This document shows positions 1 through 8,679 of a stretch of 60,773 nt of DNA, in pieces; position 1 is the first letter of the stretch, and every line of letters starts with the position of its first letter. A model generated the notes under the pieces. It was not told the DNA's origin. It did not search any database and saw only the letters and a list, made by a program, of their open reading frames with translations. The DNA is from Streptacidiphilus neutrinimicus (GTDB lineage: Bacteria; Actinomycetota; Actinomycetes; Streptomycetales; Streptomycetaceae). The stretch lies in contig NZ_BBPO01000001.1 of assembly GCF_000787815.1 (NCBI RefSeq), positions 51,110 to 111,882 on the forward strand. The letters run 5' to 3'. Made by a program: the position numbers and the translations under genes.

Positions 1-84
1 CCCCGCGCCGAGCCTCCTACGCCCCGCGCCGAGCGTCCTACGCCCCGCGCCGAGCCTCCTACGCCCCGCGCCGAGCCTCCTACG
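1..84. repeat. Four tandem copies of a 21-bp unit at the window edge
   Basis: Four head-to-tail 21-bp units begin with CCCCGCGCCGAG; the second differs by one base. Because 21 is a multiple of three, the array is open in frame on both strands. On the plus strand it reads PRAEPPT repeats and stops at a TAG at 94-96, so it could be the tail of a protein that starts outside the window. On the minus strand it reads on from the GNAT remnant ending here. Which strand is coding cannot be decided. Confidence 0.85.
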
Positions 85-318
85 GCCGACTCCTAGAGCT
101 GACCGACCGGCCGCGTCCCGGCGACGCCGCGCACGGCTGATCCGGTAGACCACGCTCGCCCGCAGCGGACCTTCCGGTACGGTCGGGTCGTCGAGGCCTC
201 CTAGGTGCTCCCGGACCTCGGGGTCGGCGTTCATTGCCGCCCAAGGGGCGAGGTCGGCGTCGCGCCAGGGGCGCAGCAGGAGGCGTTCGGTCCGCAGCAG
301 GGTGGGTTTCTCGGCCAC
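1..318 (-). pseudogene. RimJ/RimL-type GNAT acetyltransferase, N-terminal remnant running off the window
   Basis: A GTG at 318 opens a frame whose first 40 or so residues are typical of the RimJ/RimL type of GNAT acetyltransferases: RTERLLLRPWRDADLAPW followed by AAMNADPEVREHLGG. After that glycine pair the match stops. The next 35 residues are Arg-rich and unlike the family, and the frame then runs through the 21-bp repeat to the edge without a stop. A normal member has about 170 residues with the acetyl-CoA loop near 100, so this looks broken and fused to repeat DNA. No clear ribosome-binding site is visible. It follows an intact GNAT gene by 62 bp and could be the decayed end of the same operon. 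Confidence 0.45.
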
Positions 319-380
319 GCCCGAGCCAGGGCGAGCAGCCGCTCGAAGGCAAGCGCATGGGCTCGCCGAACAGGACGGGG

Positions 381-869
381 TCAAGACGGGTCAACGGACG
401 GGCGAGTGGTGCCAGTGCCCGGTTCGCGGCGCATGAGGACGTCCACCGGGTGCTCGGACTCCAGGACGAAGCCGAGACGCTCGTAGAGGAGTCGGGCCCG
501 ACTGCCCTGGAGGACCACGAGGCGCACCCGGGTGCCGTCCCCGTCGCAGCGGGCGAGGAGCTCGCCCAGGACGGCGGTGCCGATGCCCGCGCCCTGGCAG
601 GCCGGAGCGAGAGAGAAGTGCTCCAGCCAGTGGGCGTCCTCGGCCGGGCGGAGGGCGACGCAGCCGACCAGCGAGGAGGACGCTTCGATGATCCGGTTGT
701 GTTCCGGCATGAAGGCGTCCCGGAAGCGTTGCCGGACGCGGTGGGGGTCGTAGCGGCCGAGGCGTTCCAGGTCGGGACGCATGACGACGGCACGCAGCTC
801 GGCCAGGGGCTCGGCGTCGCCCGGCGTCGCGGGACGCAGGCGCCAGTCGGTCACGCGCGGGTCGATCAT
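381..869 (-). CDS. GNAT family N-acetyltransferase
   Basis: 162 residues, the usual size for a stand-alone GNAT acetyltransferase that moves an acetyl group from acetyl-CoA to an amine. The fold can be followed: the N-terminal strand WRLRPATPGDAEPLAEL, the central strand before the cofactor loop (HFSLAPACQGAGIGTAVL, with the Q-x-x-G-x-G pyrophosphate-binding motif near residues 92-97), and the C-terminal YERLGF segment. The substrate cannot be inferred. The ATG at 869 lies 22 bp after the stop of the sucrase/ferredoxin-like gene, so the two are probably co-transcribed from the iron-regulated promoter at about 1815-1852. Small-molecule, protein or siderophore-precursor acetylation are all possible. 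Confidence 0.8.
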   Translation of the reverse strand: MIDPRVTDWRLRPATPGDAEPLAELRAVVMRPDLERLGRYDPHRVRQRFRDAFMPEHNRIIEASSSLVGCVALRPAEDAHWLEHFSLAPACQGAGIGTAVLGELLARCDGDGTRVRLVVLQGSRARLLYERLGFVLESEHPVDVLMRREPGTGTTRPSVDPS

Positions 870-891
870 GGGCGCCCAGGCTGCGACACCG

Positions 892-1815
892 TCAGGTGGC
901 GGCGGTGGTCACGGGCGTGAGGGAGACGACGTCGTAGCGGTCGGGCGTGGTGGGGGCCTTCAGGCAGCTCTCGGGGCGTGCCGGGGTGGCGGCGGAGCGG
1001 TGGATCCCGGCCTGCCAGATCCGGCCGTCGCTGTGGCGCACCTGGACGGTCCAGGTGTCCGGGGCGTCGGGGTCCGGGGTCTGCACGACCGTCAGCGCGT
1101 CGGCGTCGTCGATCGCGTAGTTCTGGCGGACCGCCAGCTCCGCGGCCTGGCCGGGGCGGTCCCAGAAGGAGCGGCCCCGGCAGAACTCCGGGACGACGCG
1201 GCCGTGGTGCGTCGCCTCAAGGATCTCCTTGGCGTCGGGCGGGGTGAGCCGGCCGTAGGTGAAGCCGAAGGGGAGAACCAGCATGGTCGGCGCGAAGCGG
1301 TGGCCGCCGAGGTGGGTGACCTCCCAGACCTGGGCGTGGCCCGCGGCGGCGAGTTCGCTCGCCAGCGGGCGGCCGAGCAGCGCGCAGCAGCGGTCGCGGC
1401 GGCCGTTGGTGCAGACGAGGGCGAGCGGGTCGCCGTCGTGGGCGGTGCCGAAGTCGCCGTGGTCGCCCGCGCCGATCGCGGCGAAGTCGAGGTCGCGCAG
1501 CACGTGCGGGTCGGCCAGGTGGGCGGTGCGGATCCAGCTGCGGCCGGGGGCGGTGTGAGCGAGGTAGACGGCGCGCTCACCGGTCGGCGGGCGGTCGGCG
1601 TGCTTGCCGGGGCGACGGATCAGGGCGATCTCGACGCCCGTGCCGCGCGTGAGTTCCTGCAGTTCGCGGCCGAGCTCGGGGTGGAAGTGGCTCTCGGTGA
1701 GCGCGCGGGCCCCCCACGGACCGGACTGCTCGATCAGCAGCCAGGCGGCGGCCCGCGGCGCACTGCCCGCCAGCGGTTCCGCCAGCTCCTCCGACACTCT
1801 CGCACAGATGCTCAC
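892..1815 (-). CDS. Sucrase/ferredoxin-like (thioredoxin-fold [2Fe-2S]) family protein
   Basis: 307 residues of the family known as sucrase/ferredoxin-like, a thioredoxin-fold ferredoxin. Diagnostic stretches are CTNGRRDRCCALLGRP (three Cys) and HLGGHRFAPTMLVLP with its two His, both conserved and expected to hold the cluster. A second thioredoxin-like half fills the C-terminus. In actinomycetes such proteins often sit next to siderophore genes; by inference this one is a cytoplasmic electron carrier or ferric-siderophore reductase partner. The GTG at 1815 is chosen because the -10 element lies directly upstream, implying a leaderless message; there is no Shine-Dalgarno sequence. A GTG at 1797 is an alternative. 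An iron box over the promoter predicts repression by a DtxR/IdeR-type regulator when iron is plentiful. Confidence 0.8.
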   Translation of the reverse strand: MSICARVSEELAEPLAGSAPRAAAWLLIEQSGPWGARALTESHFHPELGRELQELTRGTGVEIALIRRPGKHADRPPTGERAVYLAHTAPGRSWIRTAHLADPHVLRDLDFAAIGAGDHGDFGTAHDGDPLALVCTNGRRDRCCALLGRPLASELAAAGHAQVWEVTHLGGHRFAPTMLVLPFGFTYGRLTPPDAKEILEATHHGRVVPEFCRGRSFWDRPGQAAELAVRQNYAIDDADALTVVQTPDPDAPDTWTVQVRHSDGRIWQAGIHRSAATPARPESCLKAPTTPDRYDVVSLTPVTTAAT

Positions 1816-1852
1816 TAGGCAAGGTTAGCCTTACCAACATCACCACTGTCCA
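1815..1852 (-). promoter_or_regulatory. Iron box (DtxR/IdeR/DmdR type) over a leaderless promoter
   Basis: At 1820-1838 the sequence matches 14 of 19 positions of the DtxR/IdeR box (TTAGGTTAGCCTAACCTAA); the core AGGTTAGCCT is intact. On the minus strand a TAACCT hexamer (1827-1822) fits the -10 consensus, with TGGACA (1852-1847) a possible -35 at 19-bp spacing. That puts the transcript start at about 1815, the GTG itself. Repressor bound to the box would cover the -10. Box identity is well supported; the leaderless start is inference. Confidence 0.75.
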
Positions 1853-1916
1853 GCCGAGTGGCCCCGTCTGAGAGCCGCCTCCGAGCCTGCCCGCCGCGAT
1901 ACCGTCCGTCTCCGGA

Positions 1917-3719
1917 TCAGGCGAGCGGGTTCGGCGCCTCCGTCCACTGGTCCCCGGCCGGCAGGCCGTCCAGCCGCATCAGCGTCAGGGCCTTGACCGG
2001 CAGCGGCTCCGCGAGCAGTGCGCGGCGGTCCGCCGGATCGTGGAGCAGCTCGGTTGCCGCGCGCCGGGCCTCGGCGGCGATCACTCGCCACAGCCGGTCC
2101 TCGAGCGGGCGGTCGCCCCCGCCGAGACCGGAGACCAGGCCGCCGAAGGCGCTGCCGACCAGCGAACCCAGCAGCTTGCGCCGCAGCACCAGTGGGTCGT
2201 CGCTGATGACGTGCCCGGCGACGGGTAGGGGGTGCCCCGAGCCGCGGCCGGAGCCGGGGCCAGAGCCGGAGCCGGGGCCAGAGCCGGAGCCGGTTCGGGA
2301 GCCGCCGACCTCCGCCTGGCGGGCCAGACGCTCCGGGCTGACCCGGATGTCGTTCAGGTCCCGGTACAGGAGCCGCACCGGGCGGTCGGCGAGGTCCAGG
2401 ATGAGCAGCAGGTTCTGCCCGTGCGCTTCGAGCGCGACGCCGCGGTCCCAGAGTGTCAGCAGCGGGGGCCAGGTGAGGCGGGCGAACGCGCCGATCCAGG
2501 CGGCCGGATCCTCCGTCTTCAGCGGGTGCGCGGCCAGGGCCGCCAGGGGGACGACGCGCTCGCCGGGGCGAATGCCCGCCGCCGGGGACTCGCGGATGAT
2601 CACCGCGAGGTCGGCGCAGGGCTCGCCGTCGACCAGGGCGGCGGCCGCCGCGAGGTTGCGGGTGATCCGCAGGGAGCCGCCGAGGGGCGCGACCAGGCGT
2701 TCCAGCAGCGCGGAGATCGCGGGTGCGTTGCGCACCGAGCCGCCGGAGATGTCCCGGACGGCGGAGGTCATGCGCAGCGAGAGCGAGGTCTTCAGGTGCG
2801 GGCCGCCGTCGAGCGGGGCGAGGGTGCGCACGGACATCAGCGGCGCGGCGGGCAGCGTGCGGCCGCTGGGGACGAGGCCGGTGGGCGCGAGGTCGAGGCC
2901 CGGCAGCACCTCCCGGGCCTGCCAGGGGTGGACGGGCAACAGCGTCGCGCCGCGCTCGTCGCGCAGCCACCCGGGCCAGTCCCCGACGGTGAGCGTCCGC
3001 TCCGGCGGCAGCGCGAAGAGCTCCAGGGCGACGTCGGCGCCGTGCTCGGGGGCGAAGGCGAGCTGGTCGGCGACGGTGAAGCCGGGGCGGCTGCGGCAGC
3101 ACGGGTGGTAGGGGTGCCCGTCGACGATCGACCGCTCGGCGGCCTCCAGCGAACCCAGCGGGCCCGCTGCGCCGAGCGGGCCCACCGCGCCGGGCGCGCC
3201 GAGCGGGCCGGACCCGTCGGTGGCGATGGCCGCCCTCACGGCGTCCGGGGCGTCCCCCCGGGCCGCCGTGCCGGCGCGCGAGAGCGCGAGCGAGACCACG
3301 CTGTGCTCGATCTCCGCGAGCAGGGTGTCGGCACCCGGCAGCGACAGGGCCTCCAGCAACGCGCTCGGGTGGGTGAAGGCGGTGCCGTCGAGGTGGACCG
3401 CGTAGCCCGAGGCCGGGGCGTCGACGTCGTAGGCACGCCGCTCGGGACCGCTCAGGCGTGCGCGCAGGCCCGGGGCGAGCGGCAGCGGCTCGATCCGCAG
3501 CGCCCGCCACAGTCGTGCCATCACCGCGGCGCGGGCGCCGGGCAGGGCGGCGGCGAACGCGGCGTCGAGATCCGGCCGCACGGCGTGGAGCTCGGCGGCG
3601 AAGGCCGCTTCGGCGTGGCGGAGGGCGGTCGGGTGCAATGGGTCCGTGGCGATGTGGCCGCTGGCGCGCATGAAGGTGAGGTACCCCGAATTGGGAAAGG
3701 ATTCGTCTGGGCAGATCAT
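1917..3719 (-). CDS. IucA/IucC family NIS siderophore synthetase (first of a divergent pair)
   Basis: 600 residues, normal length for an NRPS-independent siderophore synthetase, which adenylates a carboxylate (often citrate or succinyl-type) and condenses it with an amine or hydroxylamine. Family landmarks in order: GHPYHPCCRSRPG near 200-212, LLPVHPWQ, LMSVRTLAP, LKTSLSLRMTSAVRD, LEAHGQNLLL and the C-terminal LLYRDLNDIR (FhuF-like region). Start choice is uncertain: ATG at 3719 has no good ribosome-binding site, and ATG at 3671 would give 584 residues. A Gly/Ser/Pro low-complexity insert (repeats of about 18 bp near 2225-2300) lies before HPLPVAGHV and is unusual. No decarboxylase, monooxygenase or acyltransferase of the desferrioxamine type is nearby, so the product cannot be named. 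Confidence 0.9.
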   Translation of the reverse strand: MICPDESFPNSGYLTFMRASGHIATDPLHPTALRHAEAAFAAELHAVRPDLDAAFAAALPGARAAVMARLWRALRIEPLPLAPGLRARLSGPERRAYDVDAPASGYAVHLDGTAFTHPSALLEALSLPGADTLLAEIEHSVVSLALSRAGTAARGDAPDAVRAAIATDGSGPLGAPGAVGPLGAAGPLGSLEAAERSIVDGHPYHPCCRSRPGFTVADQLAFAPEHGADVALELFALPPERTLTVGDWPGWLRDERGATLLPVHPWQAREVLPGLDLAPTGLVPSGRTLPAAPLMSVRTLAPLDGGPHLKTSLSLRMTSAVRDISGGSVRNAPAISALLERLVAPLGGSLRITRNLAAAAALVDGEPCADLAVIIRESPAAGIRPGERVVPLAALAAHPLKTEDPAAWIGAFARLTWPPLLTLWDRGVALEAHGQNLLLILDLADRPVRLLYRDLNDIRVSPERLARQAEVGGSRTGSGSGPGSGSGPGSGRGSGHPLPVAGHVISDDPLVLRRKLLGSLVGSAFGGLVSGLGGGDRPLEDRLWRVIAAEARRAATELLHDPADRRALLAEPLPVKALTLMRLDGLPAGDQWTEAPNPLA

Positions 3720-3806
3720 CGTCTGTCGGATGCGCGGTGGACGAACGGTTCGCTGCGGCGACGGATCGGCCCGCCACAGCGGGGCCGACGGGGTGCGGAG
3801 GCAGCT

Positions 3807-5561
3807 ATGAGCGGCGGGGCGGCGGGCGAGCGGGCGGCTCGTGACCAGGCGCGCGATCAGGAGCGCGGGCGCGCTGAGCGCGCAGGGCGCACTCGGACGG
3901 CGCACGGCGAGGCACCCGGTGGCGAAACACCGACCGGAGGCGGCCCAGCCCCAGCCCCAGCCCCGGGCGGGGGCGGTGGCGCGGGTGGCGCGCGTGGCGC
4001 GGGGCGCGCGTGGAGGGGCTGGGGGCCCGGGGAGGCGGAGGCGGGGACGGCGCTGCTCAACTGCCTGCTCCGGGAGCTGGCCGAGCCGCGTCCCGGTGGT
4101 GCGCCGAGGTACCGCCTCAGCGGGACGGGCCGGACGCTGACCGTCGGCGCCGGGCGCTGGCCGCAGCCGCCGCTGGCCGTCGACGGCGTCGCGGTGGCCG
4201 GGTTCGACGCGCTGGTGGCCCTGGTCGAGGAGGAGTCGCGGGCCCGAACCGGGGTCGACAACGCGACGCTCGGGGCGGAGATCCGCGACAGCCGCGACGT
4301 CGTGGCCGCGTTGCTGGCCGCGCGTGCGGCCGCGTCCGCGCGGGACGAGAAGCCCGTCGACGACCTGTATCTGCGCTCCGAGCAGGCGCTGCTCGCCGGG
4401 CACCGCTACCACCCGGCGCCCAAGACGCGCGGCGGCGGCGTGCCGGAGAGCTGGCTGCCGTACGCGGCGGAGGCAGGGGCCCGCTACCCGCTCACGCTGC
4501 TGGGCGTGCGCGAGGATCTGCTCGGCGGGGAGGGCACGACCAGCGCGGTTGACGCGCTGTGGGGCGACGCCGCACCGTCCGGCTATCGGGTGCTGCCCGC
4601 GCACCCGTGGCAGTTGGCGTTGCTGCGCTCGCACCCGACGCTCGCGCCGGACACGCTGACGGCTTTCGCCGACGGCCGGCTGCGGGTCCTCGGGCGCACC
4701 GAGGAGCTCGCGTTCGCGACGTCCTCGCTGCGCACCGTCTATCTGCCGGACGCGGACCTCTCGCTCAAGTTCAGCCTGGAGGTTCGGATCACCAACGACA
4801 TCCGACGCCTTTGGCTGCGCGATCTGCGCTGGCTGCAGCCGCTCGACGAGGTGCTCGCGGCGCTGCCGACCGCCGCGCACCTGCTGGCCGACCAGGGCTA
4901 CCGCACGCTGGCCGGGCACGGCGAGGAGGGCTGGGAGGCCTACGCGGTGCTTCAGCGCGAGGGCTTCGCGCACCGTGTGCGGCCGGGGCTCACGCCGTTG
5001 CTCGCGGCGGGCCTCAGCGAGGGCTTCGCGGGCAGTCCGCTGGACGGCCTGACGGCCGATCAGGCTCTGGCCTGGTGGTGCCGCTACGTCGAACTCGTGG
5101 CCCCACCCGCGTTGGAGGCGCTTCGGGACCACGGTGTCGTGCTGGAGTGCCATCTGCAGAACGTGCTGGTCGCCGTGGACGGCGAGGGCATGCCGGGCCA
5201 GGTCCTCTTCCGCGACCACGAGGGCGTGAAGCTGACGACCGACCGCCACGAGGCCCTGCTCGCCCGCTACGGCCCGGACGTCCCCAGCCCTGCGGTGAGC
5301 CCGGCCAAGGGCCGGGACCGGCTGTTGTACTGCCTGGTCGTCAACAACCTGTGGGAGATCGCCGGGGCGATCGGCGACCGTCACCCCTCGCTGGCCGCGG
5401 AGCTGTGGCCTGCGGCCCGCCGACTGCTGGCCGACCACGCCGACCTGCTCGCCGTCCCCCGCATCCCGGGCAAGACCAACCTCCTGCTGCGCTGGCTCGA
5501 CGCGGACGGCGGCGACTCGACCTACACCCCGCTGCCCAACCCGCTTGCGGGGGAGGGCTAG
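3807..5561 (+). CDS. IucA/IucC family NIS siderophore synthetase (second of a divergent pair)
   Basis: 584 residues; a second siderophore synthetase on the opposite strand from the first and sharing its 87-bp upstream region. Motifs: GHRYHPAPKTRGG near 198-210 (ATP-binding loop), VLPAHPWQ, TSSLRTVYLP, LKFSLEVRITNDIR, LECHLQNVLV and VLFRDHEG. The ATG at 3807 has GGAG eight bases upstream. The first 75 residues are Arg/Gly/Pro-rich and disordered, so translation may really begin nearer residue 70. Two synthetases of different subtype suggest successive or asymmetric condensations, as in aerobactin-type pathways. Exporter, receptor and precursor genes are absent here and must lie elsewhere or to the left of the window. 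Confidence 0.9.
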   Translation: MSGGAAGERAARDQARDQERGRAERAGRTRTAHGEAPGGETPTGGGPAPAPAPGGGGGAGGARGAGRAWRGWGPGEAEAGTALLNCLLRELAEPRPGGAPRYRLSGTGRTLTVGAGRWPQPPLAVDGVAVAGFDALVALVEEESRARTGVDNATLGAEIRDSRDVVAALLAARAAASARDEKPVDDLYLRSEQALLAGHRYHPAPKTRGGGVPESWLPYAAEAGARYPLTLLGVREDLLGGEGTTSAVDALWGDAAPSGYRVLPAHPWQLALLRSHPTLAPDTLTAFADGRLRVLGRTEELAFATSSLRTVYLPDADLSLKFSLEVRITNDIRRLWLRDLRWLQPLDEVLAALPTAAHLLADQGYRTLAGHGEEGWEAYAVLQREGFAHRVRPGLTPLLAAGLSEGFAGSPLDGLTADQALAWWCRYVELVAPPALEALRDHGVVLECHLQNVLVAVDGEGMPGQVLFRDHEGVKLTTDRHEALLARYGPDVPSPAVSPAKGRDRLLYCLVVNNLWEIAGAIGDRHPSLAAELWPAARRLLADHADLLAVPRIPGKTNLLLRWLDADGGDSTYTPLPNPLAGEG

Positions 5562-5579
5562 GACGGTAGCCTGCCGTCG

Positions 5580-5601
5580 GCCCGCACGGCTGCGTGCGGG
5601 C
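5580..5601 (+). terminator. Hairpin after the siderophore synthetase
   Basis: A perfect 9-bp stem GCCCGCACG with a GCTG loop starts 18 bp after the stop codon. No T-tract follows, as is usual for actinomycete terminators. Confidence 0.6.
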
Positions 5602-5926
5602 GGTCACCGCCGCGTTGGCCGCCGCGCTGTTCGAGCGGGGCGCATGTGGTGTTTGGCTCGAGTACGACGGCGAGGGGTCGCGCCGGGTGTGGAGCGCGTC
5701 GGCTTCCGGCCGCGGGGAACCCGACTCTACGTCGCGCTGCCGGAGTGAGCGGGGCACGGTGATGGACCCGCAGGTGGTGACGGATCTGCTGGTCCGGGGC
5801 AGCCGCAGCGAACCGCTCGCCCGGCTCTCCAGCGCGAGCGGCAGGTGCTGGAGCTGATGGCCGAGGGCCGCTCCAACAGCGCGATCTCGGGCCCGCTGTT
5901 CATCAGCGGGAGCTGATCACGCACGA
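5602..5926. other. Gene-poor stretch with decayed coding sequence
   Basis: Between the synthetase terminator and the parC terminator no intact gene is visible. The left part (about 5590-5748) reads in one frame as ALFERGACGVWLEYDGEG and in the next frame as GFRPRGTRLYVALPE before a stop, which looks like a small frameshifted gene of unknown family. The right part holds the LuxR-type remnant at 5762-5916. Confidence 0.5.
5762..5916 (+). pseudogene. NarL/LuxR-family response regulator, frameshifted C-terminal remnant
   Basis: ATG GAC CCG begins MDPQVVTDLLVRGSRSEPLARLS, the linker that in NarL-type regulators precedes the LuxR helix-turn-helix. At about 5842 the frame shifts. The other frame then continues as ERQVLELMAEGRSNSAI followed by LFISGS and a TGA at 5914-5916, where the family would go on through the recognition helix. 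The receiver domain and the second half of the DNA-binding domain are missing. Two independent lesions (a frame change and truncation) make decay far more likely than an error. No intact copy of this regulator is in the window. Confidence 0.65.
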
Positions 5927-5957
5927 GGGCGGCAGGGCCCGAGAAGCCCTGCCGCCC
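5927..5957 (-). terminator. Terminator hairpin downstream of parC
   Basis: A perfect 12-bp stem (GGGCGGCAGGGC with GCCCTGCCGCCC) and 7-nt loop, 44 bp beyond the parC stop. Confidence 0.75.
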
Positions 5958-5959
5958 TT

Positions 5960-6004
5960 GACGGTTCAGGTCACGACGGTTCAGGTCGCGACGGTTCAGG
6001 TCAC
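5960..6004. repeat. Three tandem 15-bp repeats at the parC stop codon
   Basis: Three copies of GACGGTTCAGGTCAC, the middle with one change, run from the terminator into the parC stop codon, which lies in the last copy. The unit is five codons long, so slippage would not alter the reading frame. Confidence 0.85.
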
Positions 6005-8469
6005 GCCAGGCCGGCGACCGCCGCGATGTCCTTGGCCAGCGGGACGCCGGAGCCGTCGCGGCGCGGGTCGCGGGCCGGGAGCTCGGCGGGGGAGCCGTTG
6101 GCCGTGGCCGCGCGGGCGGGGGTGCTGCCGGCCCAGGCGAACACCAGCTTGTCCTCGCCCTTCAGGAAGCGCTGGCAGCGGACGCCGCCCGTGGCACGGC
6201 CCTTGCGCGGGTACTGGTCGAACGGGGTGGCCTTGGCCGTCGCCTGGCCCATGCCGTCGAGCGCGTCCGAGGAGCCCGCGACGGTGACGACGAGGGCGTC
6301 CTGTGCCGGATCGACGGCCGTGAAGGAGAGCACCTTCGCGCCGTCGGCCAGCTTGACGCCCGCCATGCCGCCGGCGGGGCGGCCCTGCGGGCGAACCTGG
6401 CCCGCAGGGTAGCGCAGCAGCTGGGCGTCGGAGGTGATGAACACCAGGTCCTCCTCGCCCGTGCGCAGCTCGACCGCGCCGACGATCCGGTCGCCGTCCT
6501 TGAGGGCGATGATCTCGAACTCGTCCTTGTTGTCCGGCCAGTCCGGCACGACGCGCTTGACCACGCCCTGCTCGGTGCCGAGCGCCAGCCCGGGGGAGGA
6601 CTCGTCGAGCGTCGTCAGCGCGAGGACGGACTCGCCCGCCTCCAGCTTGAGGAACTCGGCGATCTTCGCGCCTCCGGACAGCGCCGGAGTGTGCGCGCTC
6701 GGCGGCAGCTGCGGCAGGTCGATGACCGGCAGCCGCAGCACGCGCCCGGCGTCGGTCACCACGCCGATGTGGCCGCGTGCGGTGGCCGGGACCGCCGAGA
6801 CGATCACGTCGTGCCGGGCGCGCTTGCCGTCGCCCGCGTCGGCCTCGGCGTCCGCTGTCGGGGCCTCCGCGTCGGCGGTGCGGGCCAGCAGGCCCGTCGA
6901 GGAGAGCAGCACGCGGCACGGGTCGTCGGCGACCTCCAGCGGGACCGCGACGGCGGCGACCGAGCCGGCCTCCAGCAGCACGGTGCGCCGCTCGGTGCCG
7001 AACTTCTTGGCCACGGCGCCGAGTTCGTCGGAGACGACCTTGCGCAGCACGGTGTCCGACTCGAGGATCTCGGTCAGGGCCGCGATCTCGGCGTTGAGCT
7101 TCTCCTGCTCCGCCTCCAGCTCGATCCGGTCGAAGCGGGTCAAGCGGCGCAGCGGGGTGTCGAGGATGTAGGCGGTCTGCGTCTCGGACAGGCCGAAGCG
7201 CTCGATCAGGCGCTCCTTGGCCTGCGCCGCGTTGTCGCTCGATCGGATGAGGGAGATGACCTCGTCGATGTCGAGCAGCGCGACGAGCAGGCCCTCGACC
7301 AGGTGCAGCCGGTCCTGGCGCTTGCGCCGGCGGAAGTCGCTGCGCCGGCGGACCACCTCGAAGCGGTGGTCGACGTAGACCTCGAGCAGCTCCTTCAGGC
7401 CCAGCGTCAGCGGCTGGCCGTCGACCAGGGCGACGTTGTTGATGCCGAAGGTCTCCTCCATCGGCGTCAGCTTGTAGAGCTGCTCAAGCAGCGCCTCGGG
7501 CACGAAGCCGTTCTTGACCTCGATGACCAGGCGCAGGCCGTGGGCACGGTCCGTCAGGTCCTTGACGTCGGCGATGCCCTGGATCTTCTTGGCGCCGACC
7601 AGGTCCTTGATCTTGGCGATGACCTTCTCCGGGCCGACCGTGAACGGCAGCTCGGTGACCACCAGGCCCTTGCGGCGCGGGGTGACGTCCTCGACGGAGA
7701 CCTTGGCGCGGATCTTGAAGGTGCCGCGGCCGTTCTCGTAGGCGTCGCGGATGCCGTCCAGGCCGACGACCAGACCGCCGGTGGGCAGGTCGGGGCCCGG
7801 GATGTAGCGCATCAGGGTGTCGAGGTCGGCGCCCGGGTGCTTGATCAGGTGCCGGGCGGCGGCGACGACCTCGGTCAGGTTGTGCGGCGGCATGTTGGTG
7901 GCCATGCCGACGGCGATCCCCGAGACGCCGTTGACCAGCAGGTTCGGGAAGGCGGAGGGGAGAACCTCCGGCTCCTGCTCGCTGCCGTCGTAGTTGGGCC
8001 GGAAGTCGACGGTCTCCTCGTCGATCGTCTCGACCATGGCCATCGCGGCCTCGGTGAGCCGGGCCTCGGTGTACCGCATGGCGGCCGGCGGGTCGTCGTT
8101 GCCGAGCGAGCCGAAGTTGCCGTGGCCGTCGATCAGCGGCAGCCGCATCGAGAACGGCTGGGCCATGCGCACGAGCGTGTCGTAGATGGCGGTGTCGCCG
8201 TGCGGGTGCAGGCGGCCCATCACCTCGCCGACGACGCGGGCGCTCTTGACGTGGCCGCGGTCGGGCCGCAGGCCCATCTCGTTGGCCTGGTAGAGGACAC
8301 GCCGGTGCACGGGCTTGAGGCCGTCCCTGGCGTCGGGGAGCGCCCGGGAGTAGATCACCGAGTAGGCGTACTCCAGGTAGGAGCTCTGCATCTCGTCCAC
8401 CACGTCGATGTCGAGGATGCGCTCCTCGAAATCCTCGGGCGGAGGGGTCTGCGAACTGCGGCGGGCCAT
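6001..8469 (-). CDS. parC: DNA topoisomerase IV subunit A
   Basis: 822 residues. Breakage-reunion subunit of the type IIA enzyme that unlinks daughter chromosomes, working with ParE, which is not in this window. Catalytic Tyr133 lies in MRYTEAR. The quinolone region [10 protein letters not shown] (88-97) has Thr93 at the position of E. coli GyrA Ser83 and Asp97 at Asp87. The C-terminal pinwheel (from about 500) lacks a clean GyrA box, having only RPQGRPAGG-like blades, which favours topo IV over gyrase. Residues near 590-605 are a short Ala/Asp/Glu-rich insert. The ATG at 8469 starts [14 protein letters not shown]; an upstream in-frame ATG at 8604 would add 45 non-conserved residues and was rejected. 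Confidence 0.93.
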   Translation of the reverse strand: MARRSSQTPPPEDFEERILDIDVVDEMQSSYLEYAYSVIYSRALPDARDGLKPVHRRVLYQANEMGLRPDRGHVKSARVVGEVMGRLHPHGDTAIYDTLVRMAQPFSMRLPLIDGHGNFGSLGNDDPPAAMRYTEARLTEAAMAMVETIDEETVDFRPNYDGSEQEPEVLPSAFPNLLVNGVSGIAVGMATNMPPHNLTEVVAAARHLIKHPGADLDTLMRYIPGPDLPTGGLVVGLDGIRDAYENGRGTFKIRAKVSVEDVTPRRKGLVVTELPFTVGPEKVIAKIKDLVGAKKIQGIADVKDLTDRAHGLRLVIEVKNGFVPEALLEQLYKLTPMEETFGINNVALVDGQPLTLGLKELLEVYVDHRFEVVRRRSDFRRRKRQDRLHLVEGLLVALLDIDEVISLIRSSDNAAQAKERLIERFGLSETQTAYILDTPLRRLTRFDRIELEAEQEKLNAEIAALTEILESDTVLRKVVSDELGAVAKKFGTERRTVLLEAGSVAAVAVPLEVADDPCRVLLSSTGLLARTADAEAPTADAEADAGDGKRARHDVIVSAVPATARGHIGVVTDAGRVLRLPVIDLPQLPPSAHTPALSGGAKIAEFLKLEAGESVLALTTLDESSPGLALGTEQGVVKRVVPDWPDNKDEFEIIALKDGDRIVGAVELRTGEEDLVFITSDAQLLRYPAGQVRPQGRPAGGMAGVKLADGAKVLSFTAVDPAQDALVVTVAGSSDALDGMGQATAKATPFDQYPRKGRATGGVRCQRFLKGEDKLVFAWAGSTPARAATANGSPAELPARDPRRDGSGVPLAKDIAAVAGLA

Positions 8470-8679
8470 CGCGGCGGCGCTCCCTAGGACGGTATGCACG
8501 CCTCCGGTCGGACCGGTCGGTGGGCATGGGTGGGCATGGTCGGGGACCATTCTGGACCAGCGCGCTGACAAACCCGGCCACCGCGTCCCCTGCGGGTGCA
8601 GCACAATGGGGTTTTCCGGGGTTCACGTCCCGGCGGATACGAATCTCGATCGTGCGGCAGACCGGAAGGATCGACGCGG

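Noticed and set aside
3672-3690. A second iron box between the two siderophore synthetases
   Set aside because: AAGGTGAGGTACCCCGAA matches only about 10 of 19 consensus positions and its centre is wrong. It may be a degenerate site but is not reportable.
1917-5438. A minus-strand open frame of over 1100 codons spanning both siderophore synthetases
   Set aside because: Only its last 600 codons show family motifs. The rest is antisense to the plus-strand synthetase and is Arg/Gln/Ala-rich, as expected for GC-driven shadow frames.
892-5561. A desferrioxamine or aerobactin cluster
   Set aside because: No lysine or ornithine decarboxylase, N-hydroxylase or acyltransferase gene is present, so the product cannot be named.
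5960-6004. The three 15-bp repeats as regulator iterons
   Set aside because: They overlap the parC stop codon and lie directly next to its terminator, with no promoter to regulate.
6001-8469. Calling this gene gyrA
   Set aside because: The C-terminal domain lacks a clean GyrA box, and the neighbourhood corresponds to the parC locus of streptomycetes.
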